In this document: piece by piece, positions 1 through 6,148 of the stretch
Numbering within the stretch: the stretch's first letter is position 1
Layout: each line of letters starts with the position of its first letter
Origin: Caccovicinus sp051878975
Lineage (GTDB): Bacteria > Bacillota > Clostridia > Lachnospirales > Lachnospiraceae
Length of the DNA stretch: 17,017 nt
Reading direction: 5' to 3'
Assembly: GCA_051878975.1 (NCBI GenBank)
Contig: JBJELD010000033.1
Coordinates: forward strand, 1 to 17,017
Notes under the pieces: generated by a model
What the model saw: only the letters and a program-made list of their open reading frames with translations
Told to the model about the DNA's origin: nothing
Database searches by the model: none
Position numbers and translations under genes: made by a program

Positions 1-55
1 GGTAGAACACTAGCCTTCCAAGCTAGATACGTGGGTTCGATTCCCATCACCCGCT
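1..55 (+). tRNA. tRNA-Gly(TCC), 3' part, truncated by the window edge
   Basis: The anticodon arm is CTAGC, loop CTTCCAA, GCTAG, giving anticodon TCC and so glycine (GGA codon). It is followed by a T arm (GTGGG, TTCGATT, CCCAT) and the 3' acceptor strand CACCCGC with discriminator T at 55. The acceptor 5' strand and most of the D arm lie outside the window. CCA is not encoded. Confidence 0.95.
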
Positions 56-69
56 CTATTTTTTTGTCC

Positions 70-109
70 AGAACGCCCCGGCTGTCATACAGTCAGGGCG
101 TTCTTTTTT
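70..109 (+). terminator. Rho-independent terminator after tRNA-Gly
   Basis: A 9-bp perfect stem, AGAACGCCC (70-78) with GGGCGTTCT (96-104), is followed by a T tract (104-109). The loop can itself fold (CTGT/ACAG). It ends transcription from the tRNA on the plus strand. On the minus strand the stem is not followed by U residues, so it is not a good terminator for the converging yhcH gene. Confidence 0.9.
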
Positions 110-116
110 CTCTCCT

Positions 117-590
117 CTACAGCGTATCCACGCGCACCTTTAAAACCACCTTTTTTATCTGCTCCGCTTCCCCCATCTGGCAGCATGGCCGGTGTACATC
201 CTCCGGAAAAAATACGGCATAACAGCCATCCGTCATCGGCAGCATCACCTCCTGCACCTGATCATTTTCTTTATAAAACAGAATATCATCGGTATCCAGA
301 TGATCCTCCAGCACCTCTGCCTCCTTCCGGTCCGGGTAGCAGCCGATATATTCATGCCCGTGCACCATATATTGAACATCAATATATTTCCGGTGAATCT
401 CCGGCTTTCTCGTCTCCTTCGGGCCGGTAACCGTCTCATTCACCTGAAGAATCAGCTTATCCCCATCCAGCGTATATTTTCCCGGCTTCATCCCCGCCGC
501 ATCCGTTTCCTTCAAAATCCGGAACGCTCTGCAGAGCGTTTCCGAATAAGCACCTGCCGCTTCCGGCACATCAATATGTCCATAAATCAT
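117..590 (-). CDS. YhcH/YjgK/YiaL family protein (probable sugar anomerase, EbgC-like)
   Basis: This is a 157-residue cytoplasmic protein of the YhcH/YjgK/YiaL (DUF386) family, close to the usual family length of about 150. The family signatures are a Glu-x-His (64-66) followed by KYIDVQY, and FFPEDVHRP near 127-135, whose His133 with His66 and Glu64 are the likely metal ligands of the cupin-like barrel. Characterised relatives act on sugar or sialic-acid anomers (E. coli YhcH) or accompany evolved beta-galactosidase (EbgC). The start at 590 is chosen because AAGGAGG lies about 9 bases upstream; a longer frame to 659 would begin upstream of the predicted transcript start. It lies downstream of, and on the same strand as, a TRAP transporter operon, but has its own promoter and paired operators. 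The substrate is unknown; an acidic sugar is an inference from context. Confidence 0.88.
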   Translation of the reverse strand: MIYGHIDVPEAAGAYSETLCRAFRILKETDAAGMKPGKYTLDGDKLILQVNETVTGPKETRKPEIHRKYIDVQYMVHGHEYIGCYPDRKEAEVLEDHLDTDDILFYKENDQVQEVMLPMTDGCYAVFFPEDVHRPCCQMGEAEQIKKVVLKVRVDTL

Positions 591-615
591 GTTCGTTTCC
601 CTCCTTATGTTTTTG

Positions 616-625
616 CAATCGATTG
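616..625. promoter_or_regulatory. LacI-type operator, proximal copy (CAATCGATTG)
   Basis: A perfect 10-base palindrome with a central CG, in context GCAATCGATTGT, lies just downstream of the yhcH promoter. The symmetry and central CpG are typical of LacI/GalR-family operators. A second identical core is at 757-766. Confidence 0.65.
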
Positions 626-640
626 TTTTTATATGTTTCC

Positions 641-669
641 AGAATACCAGACTTTTCATCCTTTTTCAA
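641..669 (-). promoter_or_regulatory. sigma-A promoter of the yhcH-family gene
   Basis: On the minus strand TTGAAA (664-669) is separated by 17 bases from TATTCT (641-646), with an extended TGG just before the -10. Transcription would start near 634, so the proximal CAATCGATTG operator lies just inside the transcribed region. Confidence 0.75.
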
Positions 670-756
670 CCTGTATTTTCTCCAGTAATTTCATATTTTA
701 TTTAGCTATTTTTCACAATTCCCATTCGTCTTTCTCCCCAAATCCGCTTTATCTCG

Positions 757-766
757 CAATCGATTG
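757..766. promoter_or_regulatory. LacI-type operator, distal copy (CAATCGATTG)
   Basis: An identical 12-base context, GCAATCGATTGT, lies 141 bases (centre to centre) from the proximal copy and upstream of the yhcH promoter. The spacing would suit a repression loop. The cognate regulator is not obviously in this window. Confidence 0.6.
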
Positions 767-810
767 TATTTAAGGGCTATTTTCTGCCCTTTCCTGTTCC
801 TTTTTTCAGA

Positions 811-857
811 AACATACAAAAACAGACAGGTGGGGAGGATTCTTCACCTGTCTGTCT
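811..857 (-). terminator. Rho-independent terminator of the TRAP operon
   Basis: An 11-bp perfect stem, ACAGACAGGTG (822-832) with CACCTGTCTGT (845-855), has a 12-base loop. Reading the minus strand it is followed by TTTTTGTATGTT. It lies about 90 bases beyond the dctM stop codon. Confidence 0.88.
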
Positions 858-948
858 CTGCGTGATAAAAAGCACTTCACATGAGGAGGTCACTCAATTA
901 TTACACTGCTATTCTGTCAGTCTGCCAGTCTGTACGGTTCTCATGTCC

Positions 949-2250
949 CTAAACCATACCGGCAGCCATCGGCAGTGCCAGACTGACAGCCGGAACATAA
1001 GTAACTAACAGAAGTCCAATCAGAATTGCAACATAATACATAATCATATACGGCATAACCTTTGCAAGCGTGGTATTGCCGATCTTGATGCCCACGAACA
1101 GTGTGTTGCCAACCGGTGGGGTGATATTGCCGATACACAGGTTGTAAACCAGAATCAGACCGAACTGAATCGGGTTCATACCAAAGGTTTTTACGATCGG
1201 CAGGAACAAAGGAGTAAAAATCAGGATTGCCGGAGTAACATCCATAAAGGTACCGGCAACCAGAAGGATGACATTCATAATCAGCAGAATGATGATCGGG
1301 TTGTTGGTCAGGCCCAGCAGCGCTGCAGAAATCGCCTGCGGAATCTGGGTAAATGCCATAACCCATCCCATGATGTTGGAAACACCAATCAGGAATACGA
1401 TCATGCCGCTCATCTTCGCACTGTCTACCAGAATATTCCAGAAGGATTTCAGGGTAATATTACGGTAGCAGATACCAAGGATCAGCGCGTAGGCAACTGC
1501 GATAGCAGAACCTTCTGTTGCGGTAAATACGCCCAATACGATACCGCCGATTACCACGATGATCAGGGACAGGGACGGAATGGCACGTAAGGTTGCTCTT
1601 CCTAAATTGCCCCAGTCAAATTTGCCCGGAACGCCCTTATAGCCTTTCTTCTTTGCAATTACGATTGCAACGATAATACAGCACAGCGCCCAGAGAATTC
1701 CCGGAACGTAGCCGGCCAAAAACAGCGCCGCTACAGAAGTACCGCCGGAGGACAGAGAGTAGGTAATCAGTGCATTAGACGGAGGAATCAGCAGACCGGA
1801 CGGAGCCGAAGCTGCATTCGTTGCTGCGCAGACAGCCGGATCGTATCCCTGCTGCTCTTCGCCTTCACGTACCATGCTTCCTACTGCTGCCGCTGCTGCG
1901 GAAGCAGAACCGGAGATCGCGCCAAACAGTGCGTTTGCGCCTACGTTTGTTACCATAAGCGAACCAGGAAGCTTTCCGAGGATCGCCAATACAAAATCAA
2001 CCAGCCGCTTTGCGATACCGCCCTGATTCATCAGGTTGCCGGCCAGAATAAAAAACGGAATTGCTGTCAGGCTGAACTTGCTCATTCCGACAAAGGTTCT
2101 CTGCGCACCGGTTAATACGGATACATCAAGCGGAACCACCTGCAGGATTGCTGCAAGAGAGGAAATACCGATCGCATAAGAAATCGGCACTCCGAGTGCA
2201 AGCAGTACAATAAGTACCACCAAAATAATCATCAAGGACTGGATTGCCAT
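949..2250 (-). CDS. dctM: TRAP transporter large permease, DctM family
   Basis: This 433-residue multi-spanning membrane protein is the ion-coupled translocation subunit of a tripartite ATP-independent periplasmic (TRAP) transporter. DctM signatures are visible: SLTAIPFFILAGNLM (60-74), an ALFGAISGSASAAAAAVG stretch (107-124) and SGLLIPPSNALITYS (151-165), separated by long hydrophobic helices, about 12 in all. The start at 2250 is preferred over 2298 because the minus strand has AAGGGGG just upstream and MAIQSLMI begins the first helix. It is the last gene of dctP-dctQ-dctM, 13 bases after the dctQ stop, and is followed by a terminator. The genes lie in the usual P-Q-M order. Confidence 0.95.
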   Translation of the reverse strand: MAIQSLMIILVVLIVLLALGVPISYAIGISSLAAILQVVPLDVSVLTGAQRTFVGMSKFSLTAIPFFILAGNLMNQGGIAKRLVDFVLAILGKLPGSLMVTNVGANALFGAISGSASAAAAAVGSMVREGEEQQGYDPAVCAATNAASAPSGLLIPPSNALITYSLSSGGTSVAALFLAGYVPGILWALCCIIVAIVIAKKKGYKGVPGKFDWGNLGRATLRAIPSLSLIIVVIGGIVLGVFTATEGSAIAVAYALILGICYRNITLKSFWNILVDSAKMSGMIVFLIGVSNIMGWVMAFTQIPQAISAALLGLTNNPIIILLIMNVILLVAGTFMDVTPAILIFTPLFLPIVKTFGMNPIQFGLILVYNLCIGNITPPVGNTLFVGIKIGNTTLAKVMPYMIMYYVAILIGLLLVTYVPAVSLALPMAAGMV

Positions 2251-2263
2251 ATACGATACCCCC

Positions 2264-2782
2264 TTATTTCTTTGCTTCGACCGCCTGGGCAGCTTCATCG
2301 GCCGGCTCCAGGCTGATCGTTCCGTTGCAGATGTCTATGATGTTCAGAATGGTGTAAATAATATTCAGCACACCGCTCAAAGGAAGTACAATATAGAAAA
2401 TACCAATCGCAACCCCAAGAGAAGAGGTCATCTGCCCCATGGCCAGACTGGTAATCTGCACGCCGCCGAATACCAGAATGACAGCTGCAAACAGGCAGGC
2501 AACCACCTCTGCAAAAATAGCCAGCGCTTTTCTCGCTCCCGGACTCACACGATCTACCAGAAGCGGAATATTCATGTGGCCGCGCTCTCCCACTACAAGA
2601 GAGGCACCAAGAAGCGCCATCCACGCGAAGAGATAGGACACCAGCTCCTCCGACCAGGACGAAGGATTCTTCAGGACATAGCGGGTTAATACCTGCCAGC
2701 AGGTCAGGATTACCATGATCAGGAAGCTGCCTCCTGCCAGCACGTTCAGTATATTATTTAAAATCTTTCTAAGCTGACTCAT
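2264..2782 (-). CDS. dctQ: TRAP transporter small permease, DctQ family
   Basis: This 172-residue protein is the small membrane subunit that pairs with DctM. Four hydrophobic helices are evident at roughly 13-31, 48-65, 87-108 and 122-148. The family motif around SWSEELVSYLFAWMALLGAS (41-60) is present, as is GHMNIPLL after it. The start at 2782 is supported by AGGAGG 6 bases upstream on the minus strand. The gene starts 9 bases after the dctP stop and ends 13 bases before dctM, so it is translationally linked to both. Confidence 0.95.
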   Translation of the reverse strand: MSQLRKILNNILNVLAGGSFLIMVILTCWQVLTRYVLKNPSSWSEELVSYLFAWMALLGASLVVGERGHMNIPLLVDRVSPGARKALAIFAEVVACLFAAVILVFGGVQITSLAMGQMTSSLGVAIGIFYIVLPLSGVLNIIYTILNIIDICNGTISLEPADEAAQAVEAKK

Positions 2783-2791
2783 ACGGACCTC

Positions 2792-3820
2792 CTATTCTGC
2801 CACCGATGGGTATTTTTCATTATAAACCTGAATCGCATCGTAAATCGGCTGCAGTGCCGGATTATTCTGGAGCACGGACTGATGAAGCGGGGCACAGGCG
2901 TCTACGAAAGGCTGCTGATCCGGATAAAGGAACTCTACATGCTGCTGGTTTGCAGCCTTGTCTTTTGCAGCCTCCACAGCCTTTGTCCATTCCTCGCGTT
3001 CCACCTTGTTGACCAGAAGATAACCCTCTTCAAAAATCGCGCGTTCTTCGTCCGTCAGACCTTCAATAAACGCATTGTTGCCGATCAGAATATCCGGCAC
3101 CATCTGGTGCATGTCATAGGAGTAATATTTGCAGACATCTCCGTGTCCGTTGTCTGTCAGAGCCATCTCATTGTTTTCTGCACCGTCAATAATATTGGAC
3201 TGAAGTGCTGTGTAAACGTCACCAAAGCCCATAGGTGTTGCAGAACCGCCCAGAAGACGCATCATCTCAATATTGGTCGGAGACTGCTGCACACGGATTT
3301 TCAGGCCCTTTAAATCCGCCGGACTGTTGATCGGCTTATTAACCGTATAGAAGTTTCGGGTTCCGGCATCCAGCCAGGTTACCGCAGTAAAGCCGGCTTT
3401 TTTGGTGGAACCGAAAATCGGATCAGTGATTGCAGGATCGTCCATAGAATTATGATAAGCATCTGCACTGGCAAACAAATAGGGAAGATTAAAAATCTCA
3501 TAGTTTTTGCTGAATGTCTCCAGAATCGCATTGCTGGCAACGCAGTAATCAATTGCGCCGGTCTGGGTCAGCTGTACCATATCGGTCTGCGAACCTAATA
3601 ATTCACTCGGGTAAACTTCAACCACATACTTGTCCCCAAGTTTTTCATTGATATAGTCCTTGAATGCCGTCAGGGCTATATGCGTCGGATGATTGGTCGA
3701 CTGATTATGCCCGATCCGGACAATACGCTGGCCGCCGCCGCTGCTTCCGCAGCCGGTAAGGCACATTCCGGCGATTCCGAGGGCACACATCAGTATTCCC
3801 CATGTTTTCTTGAATTTCAT
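2792..3820 (-). CDS. dctP: TRAP transporter solute-binding lipoprotein, DctP family
   Basis: This 342-residue extracytoplasmic binding protein is the substrate-recognition subunit of the TRAP system. A lipoprotein signal ends in the lipobox LTGC with the lipidated residue at Cys24, as expected for a Gram-positive cell, where the protein must be anchored outside the membrane. The DctP fold is recognised by GLKIRVQQS (172-180), with Arg176 in the position of the conserved carboxylate-binding arginine (Arg147 in SiaP), by the second conserved arginine in GTRNFY (Arg155), and by DGAENNE (212-218). The ligand is therefore very probably a carboxylate. A strong site, AAAGGAGGGGG, precedes the start at 3820. 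It is the first gene of the operon and diverges from a TetR-type regulator. Sialic acid or a hexuronate fits the neighbouring yhcH gene, but a dicarboxylate or keto acid cannot be excluded. Confidence 0.94.
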   Translation of the reverse strand: MKFKKTWGILMCALGIAGMCLTGCGSSGGGQRIVRIGHNQSTNHPTHIALTAFKDYINEKLGDKYVVEVYPSELLGSQTDMVQLTQTGAIDYCVASNAILETFSKNYEIFNLPYLFASADAYHNSMDDPAITDPIFGSTKKAGFTAVTWLDAGTRNFYTVNKPINSPADLKGLKIRVQQSPTNIEMMRLLGGSATPMGFGDVYTALQSNIIDGAENNEMALTDNGHGDVCKYYSYDMHQMVPDILIGNNAFIEGLTDEERAIFEEGYLLVNKVEREEWTKAVEAAKDKAANQQHVEFLYPDQQPFVDACAPLHQSVLQNNPALQPIYDAIQVYNEKYPSVAE

Positions 3821-3860
3821 AAGCGAAATCCCCCTCCTTTATATGGCTCTAGCCGTACAA

Positions 3861-3889
3861 TTTATACAACACTTGTTAAAATTTCATAA
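3861..3889 (-). promoter_or_regulatory. Possible dctPQM promoter
   Basis: On the minus strand TTATGA (3884-3889) is followed after 17 bases by TATAAA (3861-3866). The -35 is weak, which suits a regulated promoter. The -10 is embedded in TGTTGTATA, the same string that covers the -10 of a promoter facing the TetR gene. Confidence 0.45.
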
Positions 3890-3922
3890 AAAACCTTGGA
3901 ATAGCAAACGAAATGTTGTATA
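3863..3922. promoter_or_regulatory. Inverted repeat TATACAACA / TGTTGTATA between dctP and the TetR gene
   Basis: Nine-base perfect inverted arms at 3863-3871 and 3914-3922 are 51 bases apart, one over each divergent -10 region. This is a candidate control site for the adjacent TetR-type protein. The regulator assignment is inferred from position only. Confidence 0.45.
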
Positions 3923-3938
3923 TTATACTTATTCTATA

Positions 3939-3967
3939 TTGAAATATCGACAAAAGCAATTTACAAT
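3939..3967 (+). promoter_or_regulatory. sigma-A promoter of the TetR-family gene
   Basis: TTGAAA (3939-3944), a 17-base spacer and TACAAT (3962-3967) lie 36 bases before the chosen start codon. A second possible promoter further upstream is TTGGAA (3896-3901), 17 bases, TATATT (3919-3924). Confidence 0.6.
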
Positions 3968-4003
3968 CACAAAGCGAATGTCGCAATTTAAATGGGAGAA
4001 TAT

Positions 4004-4606
4004 ATGGGAACTTACGAGCACGCAAGAATGCAGACAAAAGAAAAAATCATTCATTCCTTCTGGAAACTATATCAGAAAAAGAACATCGATAGAATTACCG
4101 TAAAAAACATCACCGATGACTGCGGCATCCATCGCGGAACCTTCTACCTGCATTTTAACGACATTTATGACGTTCTGGAGCAGATACAGAAGGGGCTGCT
4201 GGATGAGCTCCGGGAACTCTGTACAGAAACCCGCGCCCAGAACCACGATATTAATGAAGCTACCCGGCGGTTTTATCTCTGCTATCAAAAACGGCGCAAA
4301 TATCTGCACCTTCTGCTGATCGAACGGCAGATACCGGAATTTCACCGCGCGTACCGCCAGCTTTTGATCGACCAGGTCTATCAGGTCAATGGCATCACTC
4401 CGGACCTGCTTAACGAAAAAGAACAGAAGGTCCTCATGGTGTCCGTCTGCAGTATTGTAGAAATTTTTATTATCTGCGCAGATGAGGAACACTTTACCCT
4501 CGATGACACGATCAATATTCTCAAAGGATTTGCAGATCAGGGGGTCAACAACATCCTGACCAACATATACAATATCCGCATGCGTCTCAGCATGGCAGAA
4601 GAATAA
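4004..4606 (+). CDS. TetR/AcrR-family transcriptional regulator
   Basis: This 200-residue one-component regulator has an N-terminal TetR DNA-binding domain: TKEKIIHSFWKLYQKKN, then ITVKNITDDCGIHRGTFYLHF (31-51), where GTFYLHF is the classic recognition-helix signature. The rest is a helical ligand-binding and dimer domain without a recognisable subfamily signature. The start at 4004 is preferred over the in-frame ATG at 3992 because GGGAG lies 6 bases before it, while the upstream ATG has no ribosome site. It diverges from the TRAP operon across about 180 bases with shared repeat elements, so it probably regulates dctPQM and itself. The effector is likely the imported acid or a metabolite of it, which is an inference. 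No terminator is evident before the next tRNA. Confidence 0.9.
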   Translation: MGTYEHARMQTKEKIIHSFWKLYQKKNIDRITVKNITDDCGIHRGTFYLHFNDIYDVLEQIQKGLLDELRELCTETRAQNHDINEATRRFYLCYQKRRKYLHLLLIERQIPEFHRAYRQLLIDQVYQVNGITPDLLNEKEQKVLMVSVCSIVEIFIICADEEHFTLDDTINILKGFADQGVNNILTNIYNIRMRLSMAEE

Positions 4607-4634
4607 AATTCATATATAAAATCCGAAATTTACC

Positions 4635-4663
4635 TTGACAGCCGAGAAAATGCATGTTAAAAT
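4635..4663 (+). promoter_or_regulatory. Strong sigma-A promoter of tRNA-Gly(GCC)
   Basis: TTGACA (4635-4640), a 17-base spacer and TAAAAT (4658-4663) lie about 25 bases before the tRNA. The -35 is a perfect consensus. Confidence 0.85.
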
Positions 4664-4688
4664 TAGAATCGTTCTGATAAAGAATTTT

Positions 4689-4760
4689 GCGCGAGTGGCT
4701 CAGGGGTGGAGCACCACCTTGCCAAGGTGGGGGCCGCGGGTTCGAATCCCGTCTCGCGCT
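4689..4760 (+). tRNA. tRNA-Gly(GCC)
   Basis: A complete 72-base cloverleaf is visible. The acceptor GCGCGAG (4689-4695) pairs with CTCGCGC (4753-4759), and the discriminator is T. The anticodon stem CCACC/GGTGG encloses loop TTGCCAA, giving anticodon GCC at 4721-4723. The T loop TTCGAAT is normal. CCA is not encoded; a run of seven T (4760-4766) begins at the discriminator. Confidence 0.97.
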
Positions 4761-4790
4761 TTTTTTAATGCTCAAAAATATTCCATATAC

Positions 4791-4805
4791 AGGCCTCAGG
4801 CCTTT
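4791..4805 (+). terminator. Weak terminator-like hairpin between tRNA-Gly and scrR
   Basis: AGGCC, loop TCA, GGCCT (4791-4803) is followed only by TTTAT. The stem is 5 bp and the T tract is short, so termination is probably incomplete. Confidence 0.3.
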
Positions 4806-4874
4806 ATGCAATACCCTTTTGCCCTGCCGGAAAAGTTCCGGTAAAAATCAGTCTGATGGAAATGAGGAACAGCC

Positions 4875-5870
4875 ATGACAAACAAAAAAATGACCATGGA
4901 CGATATCGCCGATCTGGCCGGTGTGGCGAAAAGTACCGTATCCCGGTATTTCAACGGCGGCAGTGTTAAGCCATCCACCAAGCAGAAGATTCAGAAAGTC
5001 ATTGAAAAATATAATTACGAGCCGAATACCTTTGCACGCCTCAACGCCAGGCAGAGCAACCTGATCGGCGTGGTAGTGCCGACTCTGAACTCCAAGATCA
5101 CCAGCCGGGTTATGACCAGCATCGACCGCTATCTGCGGGAGCGGGACTATACGACTCTGATCCGCAGCTCCGACCACGACATTGAACTGGAACTGCAGAA
5201 TATCCAGAAGCTGATCCATCTGAATGTGGACGGCATTCTCATCAGCGCAATTGCCATCACCGAAGAGCACCGCAGGATCATGGAAACATCCGAAATTCCA
5301 ATCGTCGTCATGGCGCAGGAATGCGAGAACGGCATTTCGATCGTCGATGATGATTATCACGCCGGAAAATGCATGGGAGAATACATCGGCAGCCGCGGTC
5401 ATGAAAATGTCGCCGTTATTACGGTTTCCGAAACAGACATTGCCGTCGGTATTCAGCGGAAACAGGGTATCCTCGATGGTCTGAAAAACTACGGAATCGA
5501 CCAGCCGCTGCTCGTCCAGAGTGATTACAGCTTTCCGGGCGGACAGGCTGCCGCCAGAGAAATCCTGGAAAAAGACCGCACCATTGATGCAATTATCTGC
5601 TCCACCGACCGTCTGGCCTTCGGCACATACCGGGTTCTTCAGGAATACGGCCTGCGGATTCCGGAGGATATTTCCGTGGCCGGCTTCGGCGGATACGAGG
5701 AAAGTGCCCTGCTGAATCCGGAGCTGACCACGCTGAAATTCGATTCCTATGCCATGGGATACTTAAGTGCCGAATCGATTCTGAAGCTGCTGAATTCAGA
5801 ACCGGTTCCAAAAAAGCAGATTGTAGAGTACAAATTTATTGAAGGAAACAGTGTAAAAAACAGAAGGTGA
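4875..5870 (+). CDS. scrR: LacI-family repressor of the sucrose operon (ScrR-like)
   Basis: This 331-residue regulator has an N-terminal LacI helix-turn-helix: MTMDDIADLAGVAKSTVSRYFN (6-27). A hinge segment ARLNARQSNLIGVVVP follows, then a periplasmic-binding-protein-like sensor domain with VDGILIS, DAIICSTDRLAFG and IPEDISVAGFGG. GAGGAA lies 5-6 bases before the ATG at 4875. The gene precedes the sucrose PTS and hydrolase genes on the same strand, and their promoter carries two copies of a TGGAACCGATTCCA operator, so it is the likely repressor. The inducer could be sucrose-6-phosphate or fructose (inference). Its own promoter is not clear: the only strong upstream promoter is that of tRNA-Gly. 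A strong terminator separates it from scrA. Confidence 0.9.
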   Translation: MTNKKMTMDDIADLAGVAKSTVSRYFNGGSVKPSTKQKIQKVIEKYNYEPNTFARLNARQSNLIGVVVPTLNSKITSRVMTSIDRYLRERDYTTLIRSSDHDIELELQNIQKLIHLNVDGILISAIAITEEHRRIMETSEIPIVVMAQECENGISIVDDDYHAGKCMGEYIGSRGHENVAVITVSETDIAVGIQRKQGILDGLKNYGIDQPLLVQSDYSFPGGQAAAREILEKDRTIDAIICSTDRLAFGTYRVLQEYGLRIPEDISVAGFGGYEESALLNPELTTLKFDSYAMGYLSAESILKLLNSEPVPKKQIVEYKFIEGNSVKNRR

Positions 5871-5888
5871 CTCTTTCGAAATACCTGC

Positions 5889-5945
5889 AGGAATAATCAG
5901 AAAACAGCCCGAACGCGCGGCAGTTCTGATTATTCCTTTTTATTT
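5889..5945 (+). terminator. Rho-independent terminator after scrR
   Basis: A 14-bp perfect stem, AGGAATAATCAGAA (5889-5902) with TTCTGATTATTCCT (5924-5937), is followed by TTTTATTTT. It insulates scrR from the scrA promoter. Confidence 0.93.
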
Positions 5946-5973
5946 TCCGATCTTTTCCATACAAAAAATATTT

Positions 5974-5987
5974 TGGAACCGATTCCA
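5974..5987. promoter_or_regulatory. scrA operator 1 (TGGAACCGATTCCA)
   Basis: A near-perfect palindrome, extended as TTTTGGAA-CCGA-TTCCAAAA over 5971-5990, lies just upstream of the -35 of the scrA promoter. The central CG is typical of LacI-family operators. It also resembles a cre site. Confidence 0.75.
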
Positions 5988-5996
5988 AAATAATCA

Positions 5997-6025
5997 TTGA
6001 CAAAACCACGCGAATATACTATACT
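5997..6025 (+). promoter_or_regulatory. Strong sigma-A promoter of scrAB
   Basis: TTGACA (5997-6002), exactly 17 bases, then TATACT (6020-6025) form a near-consensus promoter. The start point is expected near 6032. The promoter is bracketed by the two operator copies, consistent with tight repression of a potentially strong promoter. Confidence 0.92.
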
Positions 6026-6032
6026 TATGTCA

Positions 6033-6046
6033 TGGAACCGATTCCA
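6033..6046. promoter_or_regulatory. scrA operator 2 (TGGAACCGATTCCA)
   Basis: The same 14 bases as operator 1 occur 59 bases downstream, at the transcription start. A repressor here would block promoter clearance, and two dimers could cooperate with the upstream copy. Confidence 0.75.
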
Positions 6047-6148
6047 AATCGAGCAAGCCGAAATGCACCTGCTCCGGTGCCGGACGCATACTGCAGGAAT
6101 CGGAAGCAAAAAAAAAAAACGCACAGACAATCCAAAGGAGGAGAAGGC

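Noticed and set aside
881..952. A 24-codon frame beginning ATGAGGAGGTCACTC on the plus strand
   Set aside because: There is no ribosome site before the ATG and no promoter. It overlaps the end of dctM on the opposite strand and the AGGAGG lies inside the frame.
3240..3300. Possible frame disruption or fusion in dctP
   Set aside because: The reading frame is continuous with all DctP motifs in order, so there is no disruption.
4827..4841. Palindrome CCGGAA-AAG-TTCCGG upstream of scrR as an autoregulatory operator
   Set aside because: It shares GGAA/TTCC arms with the scrA operators, but the spacer is 3 rather than 4 bases and the central CG is missing, so I do not call it an operator. No T tract follows, so it is not a terminator either.
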